Source of the DNA: Rhodospirillales bacterium
GTDB lineage: Bacteria; Pseudomonadota; Alphaproteobacteria; Rhodospirillales; Casp-alpha2
Reading direction: 5' to 3'
DNA length: 6,732 nucleotides
Assembly (NCBI GenBank): GCA_018664265.1
Contig: JABJOR010000179.1
Location: 1 to 6,732 of the forward strand
Positions 1-5,918 of the stretch are shown piece by piece (within the stretch, counting starts at the first letter, position 1; the number at the start of each line of letters is the position of its first letter). The position numbers and the translations under genes are program-made. The notes under the pieces were generated by a model that worked only from the letters and a program-made list of their open reading frames with translations, was not told the origin of the DNA and ran no database searches.

Positions 1-29
1 AGATCAAAATCAAATAAATCAACTTTCAT
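1..29 (-). CDS. queA: Start of a queA-like gene (partial, runs off left edge)
   Basis: Only nine complete codons and two bases lie in the window. They read MKVDLFDFD, with the next codon starting CT (Leu if CTN). This matches the start I know for alphaproteobacterial QueA, S-adenosylmethionine:tRNA ribosyltransferase-isomerase, which transfers and rearranges the ribosyl group of SAM onto 7-aminomethyl-deazaguanine in tRNA to make epoxyqueuosine. The ATG lies 17 bp after the stop of the sugar kinase on the same strand, so it is probably co-transcribed. Oddly, the bases just before the ATG read CCTCCT, an anti-Shine-Dalgarno sequence, and no normal ribosome binding site is seen. Translation may depend on coupling to the upstream gene. 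The identification rests on about ten residues and must be treated as tentative; the rest of the gene is outside the window. Confidence 0.5.
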
Positions 30-46
30 AGGAGGATATATAACTT

Positions 47-1156
47 TTAAAGTATATCTGACCAAGGCCAAAATATGATGGGAAGGTCATCAGCAGCACC
101 TTCGCTGCGGCTGTTTAAGTCATTCTCGTTCAGCAATCCCGACTGGGTATCAACTTCAGCAACCACGGCGGACGCATTAATCGATGCTGCGCGCAAGGCA
201 TGCTTGGCGGAAGCTCCGCTGGCGATTTGGGCACTGATGGTTGAAATGAAAGCGTCACCGGCCCCTGCTGTTCCTTTGGCTTTAATGCGCAGGCTGGGGC
301 AGTGATATACACCGTCTGAATCTGCGAGATAAGCTCCTTTGGTGCCATCGGTTACAACGGCTCTTCCCATGCCTCGGCTCATTAATCTGTGGAAGAATTC
401 AGGAAGGCCCAAATTAAAATTCCCGGTCGTTAATCCCATGTGCATCAAACGTGGAGCATCTTCATCAAAATGACTGTGTTCACGGTCACTCAAGACATCT
501 TCGAGCGCCAGGACAACCGGGACAAGAGCTTCTGCTTCGACCTTGTTGATAGCGAGCAGGTCAATCTTCTCAATATATTGTGCAAACTTATCTTGCCGGG
601 AAAGCAATTGGCGGATGCCTGGATTAACAGCGACGAAAGCACCTGCCTGTTTTGCTTTATCAATAACAACAGGGAAGCAATCTGCTGAGCGATTGGAAAG
701 GCTTGCGATGTAAACCAGGCCACAACCCTCAAACATTTCATCCTTCATCTCGCTTGGGCGTAGTAGGGTGTTGGTGCCACGTTGAGTGAAAATAGTCGCA
801 TTGCGATCATGGGATGAAACCATGACGGATGTTCCGGTAGGCAGCTCTTCTGCATGAAGAACATAAGTGTCATCAATATTTTCCACAGTCAGGCGATCTA
901 CGATTAATGCGGCATTACGATCATTGCCAACCTTGATGATAACAGCCGTATCAAGTCCCTGGCGGGCCATGCAAACACTTGCATTAACAGCCCCGCCTCC
1001 GATATGGGTGGTGATGGAATGTGAGTCGATCTTAACGCCTTGCTCAAGCAACAAAAAGGATGAGCGCTCATTGTGCATGGTCATACGTTCAACGTCGCTG
1101 CTATCGATGATGGTTATAATATCCACCATGGCTGATCCGACACATAAGGCCTTCAT
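47..1156 (-). CDS. PfkB-family carbohydrate kinase (ribokinase-like)
   Basis: A 369-residue cytoplasmic kinase of the ribokinase/PfkB family, which transfers the ATP gamma-phosphate to a hydroxyl of a sugar, sugar acid or nucleoside. Signs of the family, in order: a first strand ALCVGSAMVDI (3-13), the sugar-binding glycine motif IGGGAVNAS (52-60), the NPG strand end (178-180), NKVEAEAL (204-211), the nucleotide-binding strand VTDGTKGAYL (268-277), and the anion hole and catalytic base in GTAGAGDAF (295-303, base Asp301). It is longer than a typical ribokinase of about 310 residues because of an insert at roughly 212-262. The usual DTxGAGD reads GTAGAGD, so the first Asp is Gly. The start is the ATG at 1156, preceded by AAGGTGAG; the longer frame from a TTG at 1207 has no such site. 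It is third in the leftward run after nhaA. The substrate cannot be told from sequence; ribose, KDG or adenosine-type sugars are all possible. Confidence 0.88.
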   Translation of the reverse strand: MKALCVGSAMVDIITIIDSSDVERMTMHNERSSFLLLEQGVKIDSHSITTHIGGGAVNASVCMARQGLDTAVIIKVGNDRNAALIVDRLTVENIDDTYVLHAEELPTGTSVMVSSHDRNATIFTQRGTNTLLRPSEMKDEMFEGCGLVYIASLSNRSADCFPVVIDKAKQAGAFVAVNPGIRQLLSRQDKFAQYIEKIDLLAINKVEAEALVPVVLALEDVLSDREHSHFDEDAPRLMHMGLTTGNFNLGLPEFFHRLMSRGMGRAVVTDGTKGAYLADSDGVYHCPSLRIKAKGTAGAGDAFISTISAQIASGASAKHALRAASINASAVVAEVDTQSGLLNENDLNSRSEGAADDLPIIFWPWSDIL

Positions 1157-1159
1157 CTT

Positions 1160-1167
1160 CTCACCTT
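1160..1167 (-). promoter_or_regulatory. Ribosome binding site deciding the kinase start
   Basis: On the minus strand AAGGTGAG lies three bases before the ATG at 1156 (AAGGTG ends five bases before it). This strong Shine-Dalgarno match, plus alignment of the family's first beta strand right after this Met, favours a 369-residue protein over the 17-residue-longer reading from a TTG at 1207. Confidence 0.7.
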
Positions 1168-1219
1168 TTATTCTTAATTCATTCATTAATTTAGTACCCA
1201 AGCACAATAATTAGCAATG

Positions 1220-2410
1220 TCATACAGGTTTGTCGCCAGAATCATTTTCTGGTTCAGGGCCTGAACGAAGTAATAAATATCCGCATACAGCCGATAGAAT
1301 TGACCCTGTTAGTACACCTAGTCGGATTGGTACATCAAATGCAGTATGTTCAAATGCCAATGAGCCAATAAAGAGGCTCATTGTAAAGCCAACACCACAC
1401 AATAAGGAAACGCCATAAAGTTGCCTCCAGTTTGTATCCTTCGGCATGGGAGACAATCCAAGTTTTATACCAAGCCAAAGCATGACGAATACACCGATTT
1501 GTTTTCCAGCAAACAAGCCAGCGGAAATGCCAAGCTTTACCGGCTCCATGAAACTTTCTAGTCCAATTCCGGAAAATGATATGCCAGCATTTGCAAATGC
1601 GAATATCGGCAAGATCATAAAGGCTATCCAGGGATGGAGACGATGTTCCAGGTCCTTAAGCATGGATGTGCCATCCTGGTTCTTTGACTGCATGGGAATA
1701 GCAAAGGCAGTAACGACACCGGCTAATGTTGCATGAACACCTGACTTGAGAACGCAAACCCACAGTATGGTGCCTAATAAAATATAGGCGGCTGGTCGGG
1801 AAACACGCATTCTGTTGATTATGAACAACCCGGCAATGGCGATTCCACCAAACATAAGCGATGATATGGACATGTTATCGGTGTAGAAAATAGCAATGAT
1901 AACGATTGCCCCCAGATCATCGATGATGGCAATCGCTGTTAGCAGGATCTTTAATGATAACGGTGCACGGTTTCCAACAAGCGCCAATATTCCAAGAGCA
2001 AAAGCAATATCTGTCGCTGTCGGGATTGCCCATCCATCAAGGTGAGAGCTGTTTCCTTGATTGATATAAAAGTAGATCAGTGCTGGGACAATCATTCCAC
2101 CAATAGCGGCCATTGCTGGAAGTGCAAACTGTGATGGGGTGGAAAGTTCTCCTTCCAGAAATTCTCGTTTAATTTCCAGACCAACAAGAAAGAAGAAGAC
2201 AGCCATCAGTCCATCGTTGATCCACAATATGAGTGGCTTGGCGATTTTGAGGGCTCCAAACTGCACAGCAACTGGTATCTCGAGTGATGCCAGATAAAGA
2301 TCACTCAATGGAGAGTTTGCCAGAATGAGAGCAAGAGCCGAGGCAAAGATCAAAATGATCCCCCCCGCAGCCTCTAATCGCAGAAATTCACGGATAGCTG
2401 AAATTGGCAC
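1220..2410 (-). CDS. nhaA: Na+/H+ antiporter NhaA
   Basis: A 396-residue inner-membrane antiporter that expels Na+ or Li+ in exchange for H+, used for sodium and alkaline pH homeostasis. The length is close to E. coli NhaA (388). Diagnostic pieces are the N-terminal amphipathic stretch and first helix with AAGGIIL (14-20), FFFLVGLEIKREF (72-84), TATDIAFALG (131-140) containing the Asp equivalent to D133, AIIDDLGAI (161-169) with the paired Asp164-Asp165 that bind the cation (E. coli D163/D164), LKSGVHATLAGV (221-232) with the His equivalent to the pH-related H225, and GLFAGKQIG (298-306) with the Lys matching K300. All key residues are present, so it should be functional. About twelve hydrophobic segments are seen. 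The start is a GTG with a good ribosome binding site. It lies 32 bp after the PLP enzyme and 63 bp before the kinase, on the same strand. No nhaR-type regulator is nearby. A run of seven G (coding strand) falls in codons 16-18. Confidence 0.97.
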   Translation of the reverse strand: MPISAIREFLRLEAAGGIILIFASALALILANSPLSDLYLASLEIPVAVQFGALKIAKPLILWINDGLMAVFFFLVGLEIKREFLEGELSTPSQFALPAMAAIGGMIVPALIYFYINQGNSSHLDGWAIPTATDIAFALGILALVGNRAPLSLKILLTAIAIIDDLGAIVIIAIFYTDNMSISSLMFGGIAIAGLFIINRMRVSRPAAYILLGTILWVCVLKSGVHATLAGVVTAFAIPMQSKNQDGTSMLKDLEHRLHPWIAFMILPIFAFANAGISFSGIGLESFMEPVKLGISAGLFAGKQIGVFVMLWLGIKLGLSPMPKDTNWRQLYGVSLLCGVGFTMSLFIGSLAFEHTAFDVPIRLGVLTGSILSAVCGYLLLRSGPEPENDSGDKPV

Positions 2411-2416
2411 GCGGCA

Positions 2417-2423
2417 TCACCTT
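2417..2423 (-). promoter_or_regulatory. Ribosome binding site for the GTG start of nhaA
   Basis: The minus strand reads AAGGTGA followed by six bases and then GTG at 2410. A nearby ATG at 2417 is out of frame with nhaA and soon meets a stop, so it is not the start. The GTG start is the only one that gives the full NhaA N-terminus with correct spacing. Confidence 0.7.
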
Positions 2424-2442
2424 ATTGAAATTGATGTGTTTA

Positions 2443-3645
2443 TTATGAGTTTGAAAATCTTGAATAGTCGATTGGCCGGGTTCGATCAATAGCGCTGTTG
2501 CTCTCAGGCATGGGATATTTCAATCCTGTTGCGCAATTATAAAGTACACATTGCTCATCAGCCAGCACACGTCCATCTGACAGGGCCTGTTTCCAGGCGG
2601 CGTAAGTCGCAGCCCCTTCTGGGCATAGCAACAACCCTTCCTGCTTTGATACTTCATCTCGGGCAAGCGCTATGTCGTCATCATCAACAGCAATGGCAAA
2701 TCCTCCTGATTTACGCACCGCACGCAGGATCAGGAAATCTCCTACGGCAGCGGGTACACGAATGCCTGCGGCAAAGGTATGGGCGTTTTGCCACAGCTCA
2801 GCATGTTCAACGCCATCTTCAAAAGCCTTTACAATAGGGGCGCATCCACTGGCCTGAACGGCAACCATGCGTGGTCGTTTGCTATCGATCCAACCCATTT
2901 CTTCCAATTCGTCAAAGGCTTTCCACATACCGATTAATCCTGTGCCGCCGCCGGTTGGATAGAAGATTACGTCAGGGACCGTCCAGTCCAGTTGTTCACA
3001 CAACTCCAGGCCCATGGTCTTCTTACCTTCAATACGGTAAGGCTCCTTCAGGGTGGATAAATCGAACCATCCTGCGGCTTCCTTGCCTTCACCTACTATT
3101 TTCCCACAATCATTAATCAGGCCATTGACCCGGTAGACATCTGCCCCTTGCAAAGCGATCTCCCGCACATTGACTTCCGGTGTGTCCTCTGGGCAGAAAA
3201 CAGTGCTTTTAAGGCCTGCATGGGTGCAATAAGCCGCCATGGCTGCTCCGGCGTTTCCATTGGTTGGCATGGCGAGATGCTGCAAGCCTAATTCTTTTGC
3301 CATGGAAACTGCCAGCGCCAATCCGCGTGCTTTAAATGAACCTGTTGGCAGGCGTCCTTCATCCTTAACGATCAAGTTCTTGTTTATAGTCTTCAATGTG
3401 ATCAGGGGCGTTGTGATCTCGCCCAATCGGATAATATTCTCTTCATGGCGTACGGGCAGGAATTCCTTGTAGCGCCAAAACCCGCCTGTGCGTTTCGCCA
3501 GTGTTTTTTTGTCAATGCTTTCTGCCAGCGCTTTAAGGTCGTAGCGAACGAGCAATGGCCTGCCTGCATCAGAAAGTCCGTGAATCTTCCCCGCTTCATA
3601 GAGCTCCCCTGTCATGGAACATTCCAAGTGGGTGACAAAGTTCAT
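2443..3645 (-). CDS. Threonine synthase-like PLP-dependent enzyme (fold type II)
   Basis: A 400-residue cytoplasmic enzyme of the tryptophan synthase beta / threonine synthase / threonine dehydratase superfamily. The Schiff-base lysine is Lys105 in PTGSFKARG (100-108). The cofactor-contacting loop TNGNAG is at 128-133, the phosphate-binding glycine loop TGGGTG at 231-236, and CPEGAAT at 341-347. The N-terminus (THLECSMTGELYEAG, then GRPLLVRYDL at 28-37) is a degenerate version of the threonine synthase N-terminal segment, which in many relatives carries CxxC metal-knuckle cysteines; only Cys9 remains here. Threonine synthase converts O-phosphohomoserine to threonine and phosphate, and that is the best guess, but no other threonine-pathway gene (hom, thrB) is near, so a paralogue with another substrate, such as a beta-elimination or dehydratase activity, is possible. 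The start ATG has GGAGAA four bases upstream. It leads the leftward run and is divergent from the DMT transporter. Confidence 0.85.
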   Translation of the reverse strand: MNFVTHLECSMTGELYEAGKIHGLSDAGRPLLVRYDLKALAESIDKKTLAKRTGGFWRYKEFLPVRHEENIIRLGEITTPLITLKTINKNLIVKDEGRLPTGSFKARGLALAVSMAKELGLQHLAMPTNGNAGAAMAAYCTHAGLKSTVFCPEDTPEVNVREIALQGADVYRVNGLINDCGKIVGEGKEAAGWFDLSTLKEPYRIEGKKTMGLELCEQLDWTVPDVIFYPTGGGTGLIGMWKAFDELEEMGWIDSKRPRMVAVQASGCAPIVKAFEDGVEHAELWQNAHTFAAGIRVPAAVGDFLILRAVRKSGGFAIAVDDDDIALARDEVSKQEGLLLCPEGAATYAAWKQALSDGRVLADEQCVLYNCATGLKYPMPESNSAIDRTRPIDYSRFSNS

Positions 3646-3649
3646 TGTG

Positions 3650-3655
3650 TTCTCC
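3650..3655 (-). promoter_or_regulatory. Ribosome binding site of the threonine synthase-like gene
   Basis: GGAGAA on the minus strand, with four bases between it and the ATG at 3645 (GGAG to ATG six bases). It supports this start, which also gives the conserved FVTHLECS N-terminus. Confidence 0.6.
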
Positions 3656-3659
3656 GTTT

Positions 3660-3673
3660 AACTAATTTTAGTT
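3660..3673. repeat. Inverted repeat, candidate operator
   Basis: AACTAA-TT-TTAGTT: two perfect six-base arms around a two-base spacer, centred 21-22 bp upstream of the PLP enzyme ATG and within the divergent promoter region. Short AT-rich palindromes of this size are typical binding sites for dimeric repressors, and the site overlaps where the leftward transcript would begin. No regulator gene is in the window, so the partner is unknown. It is too short and AT-rich to act as an RNA terminator. Confidence 0.4.
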
Positions 3674-3716
3674 GATCCCGATAGTTACACTTTTCTGTGG
3701 TCAAGGGCAGGAGAAA

Positions 3717-3737
3717 ATGGCAAGGGTGTTGTTATGA
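3717..3737 (+). other. Possible six-codon leader ORF overlapping the transporter start
   Basis: A short frame MARVLL, stop, starts with an ATG directly after AGGAG (3709-3713, three bases away) and ends in a TGA that overlaps the transporter start as ATGA. The best Shine-Dalgarno sequence upstream of the transporter belongs to this frame, although AAGGG at 3722-3726 is seven bases from the transporter ATG and could serve it directly. It may be a coupling leader or chance. Confidence 0.25.
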
Positions 3738-4615
3738 ATATTTCAAATCATGCAAAAGGCGTATTGATTACCTTGCTCGGTGTAATTGTTATTACGCCTG
3801 ACACCGTGTTGATAAGGCTTGTCTCTGCGGATCAATGGACAAACCTGTTTTGGCGTGGGGCGCTTTCAGGATTGGCAATCTTAATAGTCTCAGGGTTGAT
3901 TTATCGTAAATCGTTCCCTCAACAAGTTCGTTCCATGGGCAAGCCAGGTGTGTGGTTTACGATTGCATTTACAGCAAGTGCTGTACTTTTTCTTTTAGCT
4001 GTTAAGCACACAACGGTAGCGAATGTGTTGTTTATAATAAGTATTTCTCCTTTATTTTCTGCATTGATCTCCCGTTTTCTTTTAAAAAATGTCATACATT
4101 CCAGGACGTGGTGGGCGATCGGATTTACTCTGGTTGGTATTAGTATAATTGCATGGAGCAGCATTCAGGGAAATGGTGGTGGCGGGATGTGGGGTGATCT
4201 TGCAGCTTTGGCAACGGCAATTTCTATGGCGATTGGATTTACCATAGCCCATCAACACAGTGATATTGATCTGGTTCCGGCAATGGGGTTCGCCAATTTG
4301 TTAAGTGGGATGATTGCACTGCCTTTAGCGGTGCCCTTAAGTATTATAGCTAGCGATGTGGTTTGGCTAGGTCTCATGGGACTGATTGTTGTGCCTGTGT
4401 CATTCAGCCTGTTAACGATAGGCCCGCGATATATACCGGCACCGGAAGTTGGCTTGTTTATGCTTCTCGAAGCCGTTATTGGGCCTTACTGGGTATGGCT
4501 GGTGATTGATGAGCATCCAGGTAATATGACGATCATAGGCGGGGTTATTATTATACTTACTTTGGCCGTGATGAATATATTTGCCCTCCTGCAAGGTCGT
4601 CATCAAAGAGCTTAA
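3734..4615 (+). CDS. EamA/DMT-superfamily transporter
   Basis: A 293-residue integral inner-membrane protein with about ten hydrophobic helices, roughly at 8-30, 37-57, 73-92, 95-117, 124-143, 153-174, 181-203, 208-229, 236-258 and 264-286. This is the two-times-five EamA layout of the drug/metabolite transporter superfamily. Typical marks are the polar WTNLFWRGALSG in the second helix of repeat one, LAVKHTTVANVLFIISISPLFSALISRFLL (in pieces, 88-117) in the first repeat, and IPAPEVGLFMLLEAVIGPYW (233-252) at the equivalent place in the second repeat. Family members move small metabolites such as amino acids, often outward; the substrate cannot be read from sequence. It is the first gene of the rightward pair, 88 bp ahead of the enolase-superfamily gene, with no terminator seen between them, so they are likely co-transcribed. 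Its charged C-terminus (QGRHQRA) fits a cytoplasmic end. Confidence 0.92.
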   Translation: MNISNHAKGVLITLLGVIVITPDTVLIRLVSADQWTNLFWRGALSGLAILIVSGLIYRKSFPQQVRSMGKPGVWFTIAFTASAVLFLLAVKHTTVANVLFIISISPLFSALISRFLLKNVIHSRTWWAIGFTLVGISIIAWSSIQGNGGGGMWGDLAALATAISMAIGFTIAHQHSDIDLVPAMGFANLLSGMIALPLAVPLSIIASDVVWLGLMGLIVVPVSFSLLTIGPRYIPAPEVGLFMLLEAVIGPYWVWLVIDEHPGNMTIIGGVIIILTLAVMNIFALLQGRHQRA

Positions 4616-4703
4616 TGCGTCCAGTGCGTGAATAAATCTCGCTGGTATTGTTGTGTGATGAGGGTAAGATTCCATCAGCATAATTCACGACAGGATTCAG
4701 GCC
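4616..4703. other. 88 bp gap between transporter and enolase-family gene
   Basis: No gene or convincing terminator is seen here. A seven-base inverted pair CGTGAAT / ATTCACG (4627-4633 and 4683-4689) encloses 49 bp, which chance alone could give. AGGA at 4692-4695, eight bases before the ATG at 4704, is the likely ribosome binding site of the next gene. The gap could hold a second promoter, but no clear boxes are visible. Confidence 0.4.
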
Positions 4704-5918
4704 ATGAAAATTATCGATGTAAAAACCTTTGTTGTGGGCAATCCGCCCCCTCATTTCGGCGGGCAGTACTGGATATTTGTAAAGCTCACCACTGATACAG
4801 GCATCGAAGGCATTGGCGAGGTCTATTCCATACCGTTTAATCCGCATGTGGTTGAGACGATGATTGAGGATGTCTGCGAGCGCCTGGTCATCGGTACGGA
4901 CCCTTATAAAATCGAGAGCCTGTGGCGTAGGCTGTATAGCTCAGCCTTTACCCAGCGTCCCGATGTTACCATGGGCGGAATCCTCAGTGGTATTGAAACA
5001 GCCTGTTGGGATATTATCGGTAAGGATGTGAACAAGCCTGTATACGAGTTGCTCGGCGGGCAGGTCCATGAGAAACTGTTATCCTATACCTACATTTATC
5101 CTGAGCCGGGTGACAAAACAGATGTCTACCGCGATCCAGAGCTTTCAGCAGAGCGCGCTGTGGAATACGTCAAAAAAGGCTTCAAGGCCGTCAAGTTTGA
5201 TCCTGTAGGCCCGTTTACGGCGTTTGATCCGCGCCAACTTTCCATTCATGCCTTGGAGCATAGCGAAAAATTTGCCAATACCCTGCGTGAGGCCGTTGGT
5301 GGTGAGTGTGAGCTATTGTTTGGCACCCACGGACAGATGACGCCTTCCAGTGCAATACGTCTTGCTCGTCGTCTGGAGAAATCAGATCCCCTATGGTTTG
5401 AAGAACCCACACCGCCAGATCGCCCGGAAGAACTTGCCCGAGTTGCTGCCTCAACGACCATACCCATTGCGACGGGTGAACGTCTGACGTCCAAGTACGA
5501 GTTCGTGCGCCTGCTTGAAAATAAAGCAGCGTCAATTCTGCAAATGGCAATGGGCAGGGTTGGCGGCATTTTGGAAGGCAAAAAAATAGCTGGAATGGCC
5601 GAAGCGTTTCACGCTCAGATTGCCCCGCATCTGTATTGTGGCCCTATTGAAGCGGCTGCCAATATGCAGGTTTGTACCTGTAGCCCGAACTTTTTGATAA
5701 TGGAATGCATTCAGGACTTTGATAATTTCCATAATAAGTTGCTCAAGCAGCCGCTGGTTTGGGAAGATGGTTACCTGATCCCGTCACCCCGTCCGGGAAT
5801 TGGTGTGGAACTGGATGAAGAGGTTGCGGCAGCCCACCCTTATACAGGATCAGCCCTGCATCTGGATTCCCGCATGACCCCTGTTTACGGTCATCACGGC
5901 AACGGGTGTGATGATTAA
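4704..5918 (+). CDS. Enolase-superfamily dehydratase-like protein (mandelate racemase/muconate lactonizing type)
   Basis: A 404-residue cytoplasmic protein with an N-terminal capping domain (about 1-125) and a TIM barrel with C-terminal part of the MR/MLE family, most like the galactonate dehydratase (DgoD) branch. Family members abstract the proton next to a carboxylate with Mg2+ help, often dehydrating sugar acids to 2-keto-3-deoxy acids. Visible marks are GIEGIGEVYS (33-42), SGIETACWDIIGK (95-107), the second-strand VKFDP (163-167), FGTHGQMTP (206-214), WFEEPTPP (231-238), ATGERLTSKYEF (256-267), ILQMAMGRVGG (278-288) and IAPHLYCGPIE (306-316). Two of three usual acidic metal ligands (Glu233, Glu259) and catalytic-type His309 are present. 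The first ligand Asp aligns with Gly207 and the dyad Asp with Ala282, which is unusual; His209 matches the DgoD general-acid His. My memory is that relatives with GTHGQ exist, so it is probably a distinct subfamily rather than a dead enzyme. The substrate is unknown. The stop overlaps that of betC. Confidence 0.88.
   Translation: MKIIDVKTFVVGNPPPHFGGQYWIFVKLTTDTGIEGIGEVYSIPFNPHVVETMIEDVCERLVIGTDPYKIESLWRRLYSSAFTQRPDVTMGGILSGIETACWDIIGKDVNKPVYELLGGQVHEKLLSYTYIYPEPGDKTDVYRDPELSAERAVEYVKKGFKAVKFDPVGPFTAFDPRQLSIHALEHSEKFANTLREAVGGECELLFGTHGQMTPSSAIRLARRLEKSDPLWFEEPTPPDRPEELARVAASTTIPIATGERLTSKYEFVRLLENKAASILQMAMGRVGGILEGKKIAGMAEAFHAQIAPHLYCGPIEAAANMQVCTCSPNFLIMECIQDFDNFHNKLLKQPLVWEDGYLIPSPRPGIGVELDEEVAAAHPYTGSALHLDSRMTPVYGHHGNGCDD
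5915..5918. other. Convergent genes sharing stop bases (TTAA)
   Basis: The enolase-family gene ends with TAA at 5916-5918 on the plus strand and betC ends with TAA on the minus strand at 5917-5915. The palindrome TTAA therefore encodes both stops, leaving no intergenic DNA and no room for a standard terminator between the genes. Confidence 0.9.

Larger units (their letters stand above)
3646..3733. promoter_or_regulatory. Divergent promoter region between PLP enzyme and DMT transporter
   Basis: These 88 bp separate two genes that point away from each other and must carry both promoters. For the leftward unit a TTGACC-like -35 (plus positions 3699-3704, read on the minus strand) lies 15 bp from a weak TATCGG -10 (3678-3683), which would start transcription inside the inverted repeat at 3660-3673. 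For the rightward unit only weak boxes are seen, for example GATAGT at 3680-3685. The region is certain by layout; the individual boxes are guesses by eye. Confidence 0.4.

Noticed and set aside
30..35. AGGAGG on the plus strand
   Set aside because: A perfect Shine-Dalgarno match, but no start codon lies at suitable spacing and the plus strand here is the non-coding strand of queA/kinase genes.
1157..1207. Seventeen-residue longer N-terminus for the sugar kinase from a TTG at 1207
   Set aside because: The ATG at 1156 has a strong AAGGTGAG site and begins right at the family's first beta strand; the extra residues do not look like the family.
867..1214. A 115-codon plus-strand frame opposite the kinase gene
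   Set aside because: It is a shadow of the kinase: low-complexity Ser/Thr/Leu composition, no domain, no convincing ribosome binding site.
2360..2366. Run of seven C (G on the coding strand) early in nhaA as a phase-variable switch
   Set aside because: It encodes the conserved Gly-Gly of the first NhaA helix region and is short; without population data there is no reason to call it a switch.
4627..4689. Seven-base inverted pair CGTGAAT / ATTCACG with a 49 bp loop as an operator or riboswitch stem
   Set aside because: A match of this length is fairly likely by chance in an 88 bp gap, the loop is long, and no supporting structure or poly-T is seen.
5215..5581. Two overlapping antisense reading frames of 111 codons within the enolase-family gene
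   Set aside because: They lie opposite a strongly conserved coding region, have no recognisable domain, and are expected by chance from its codon use.
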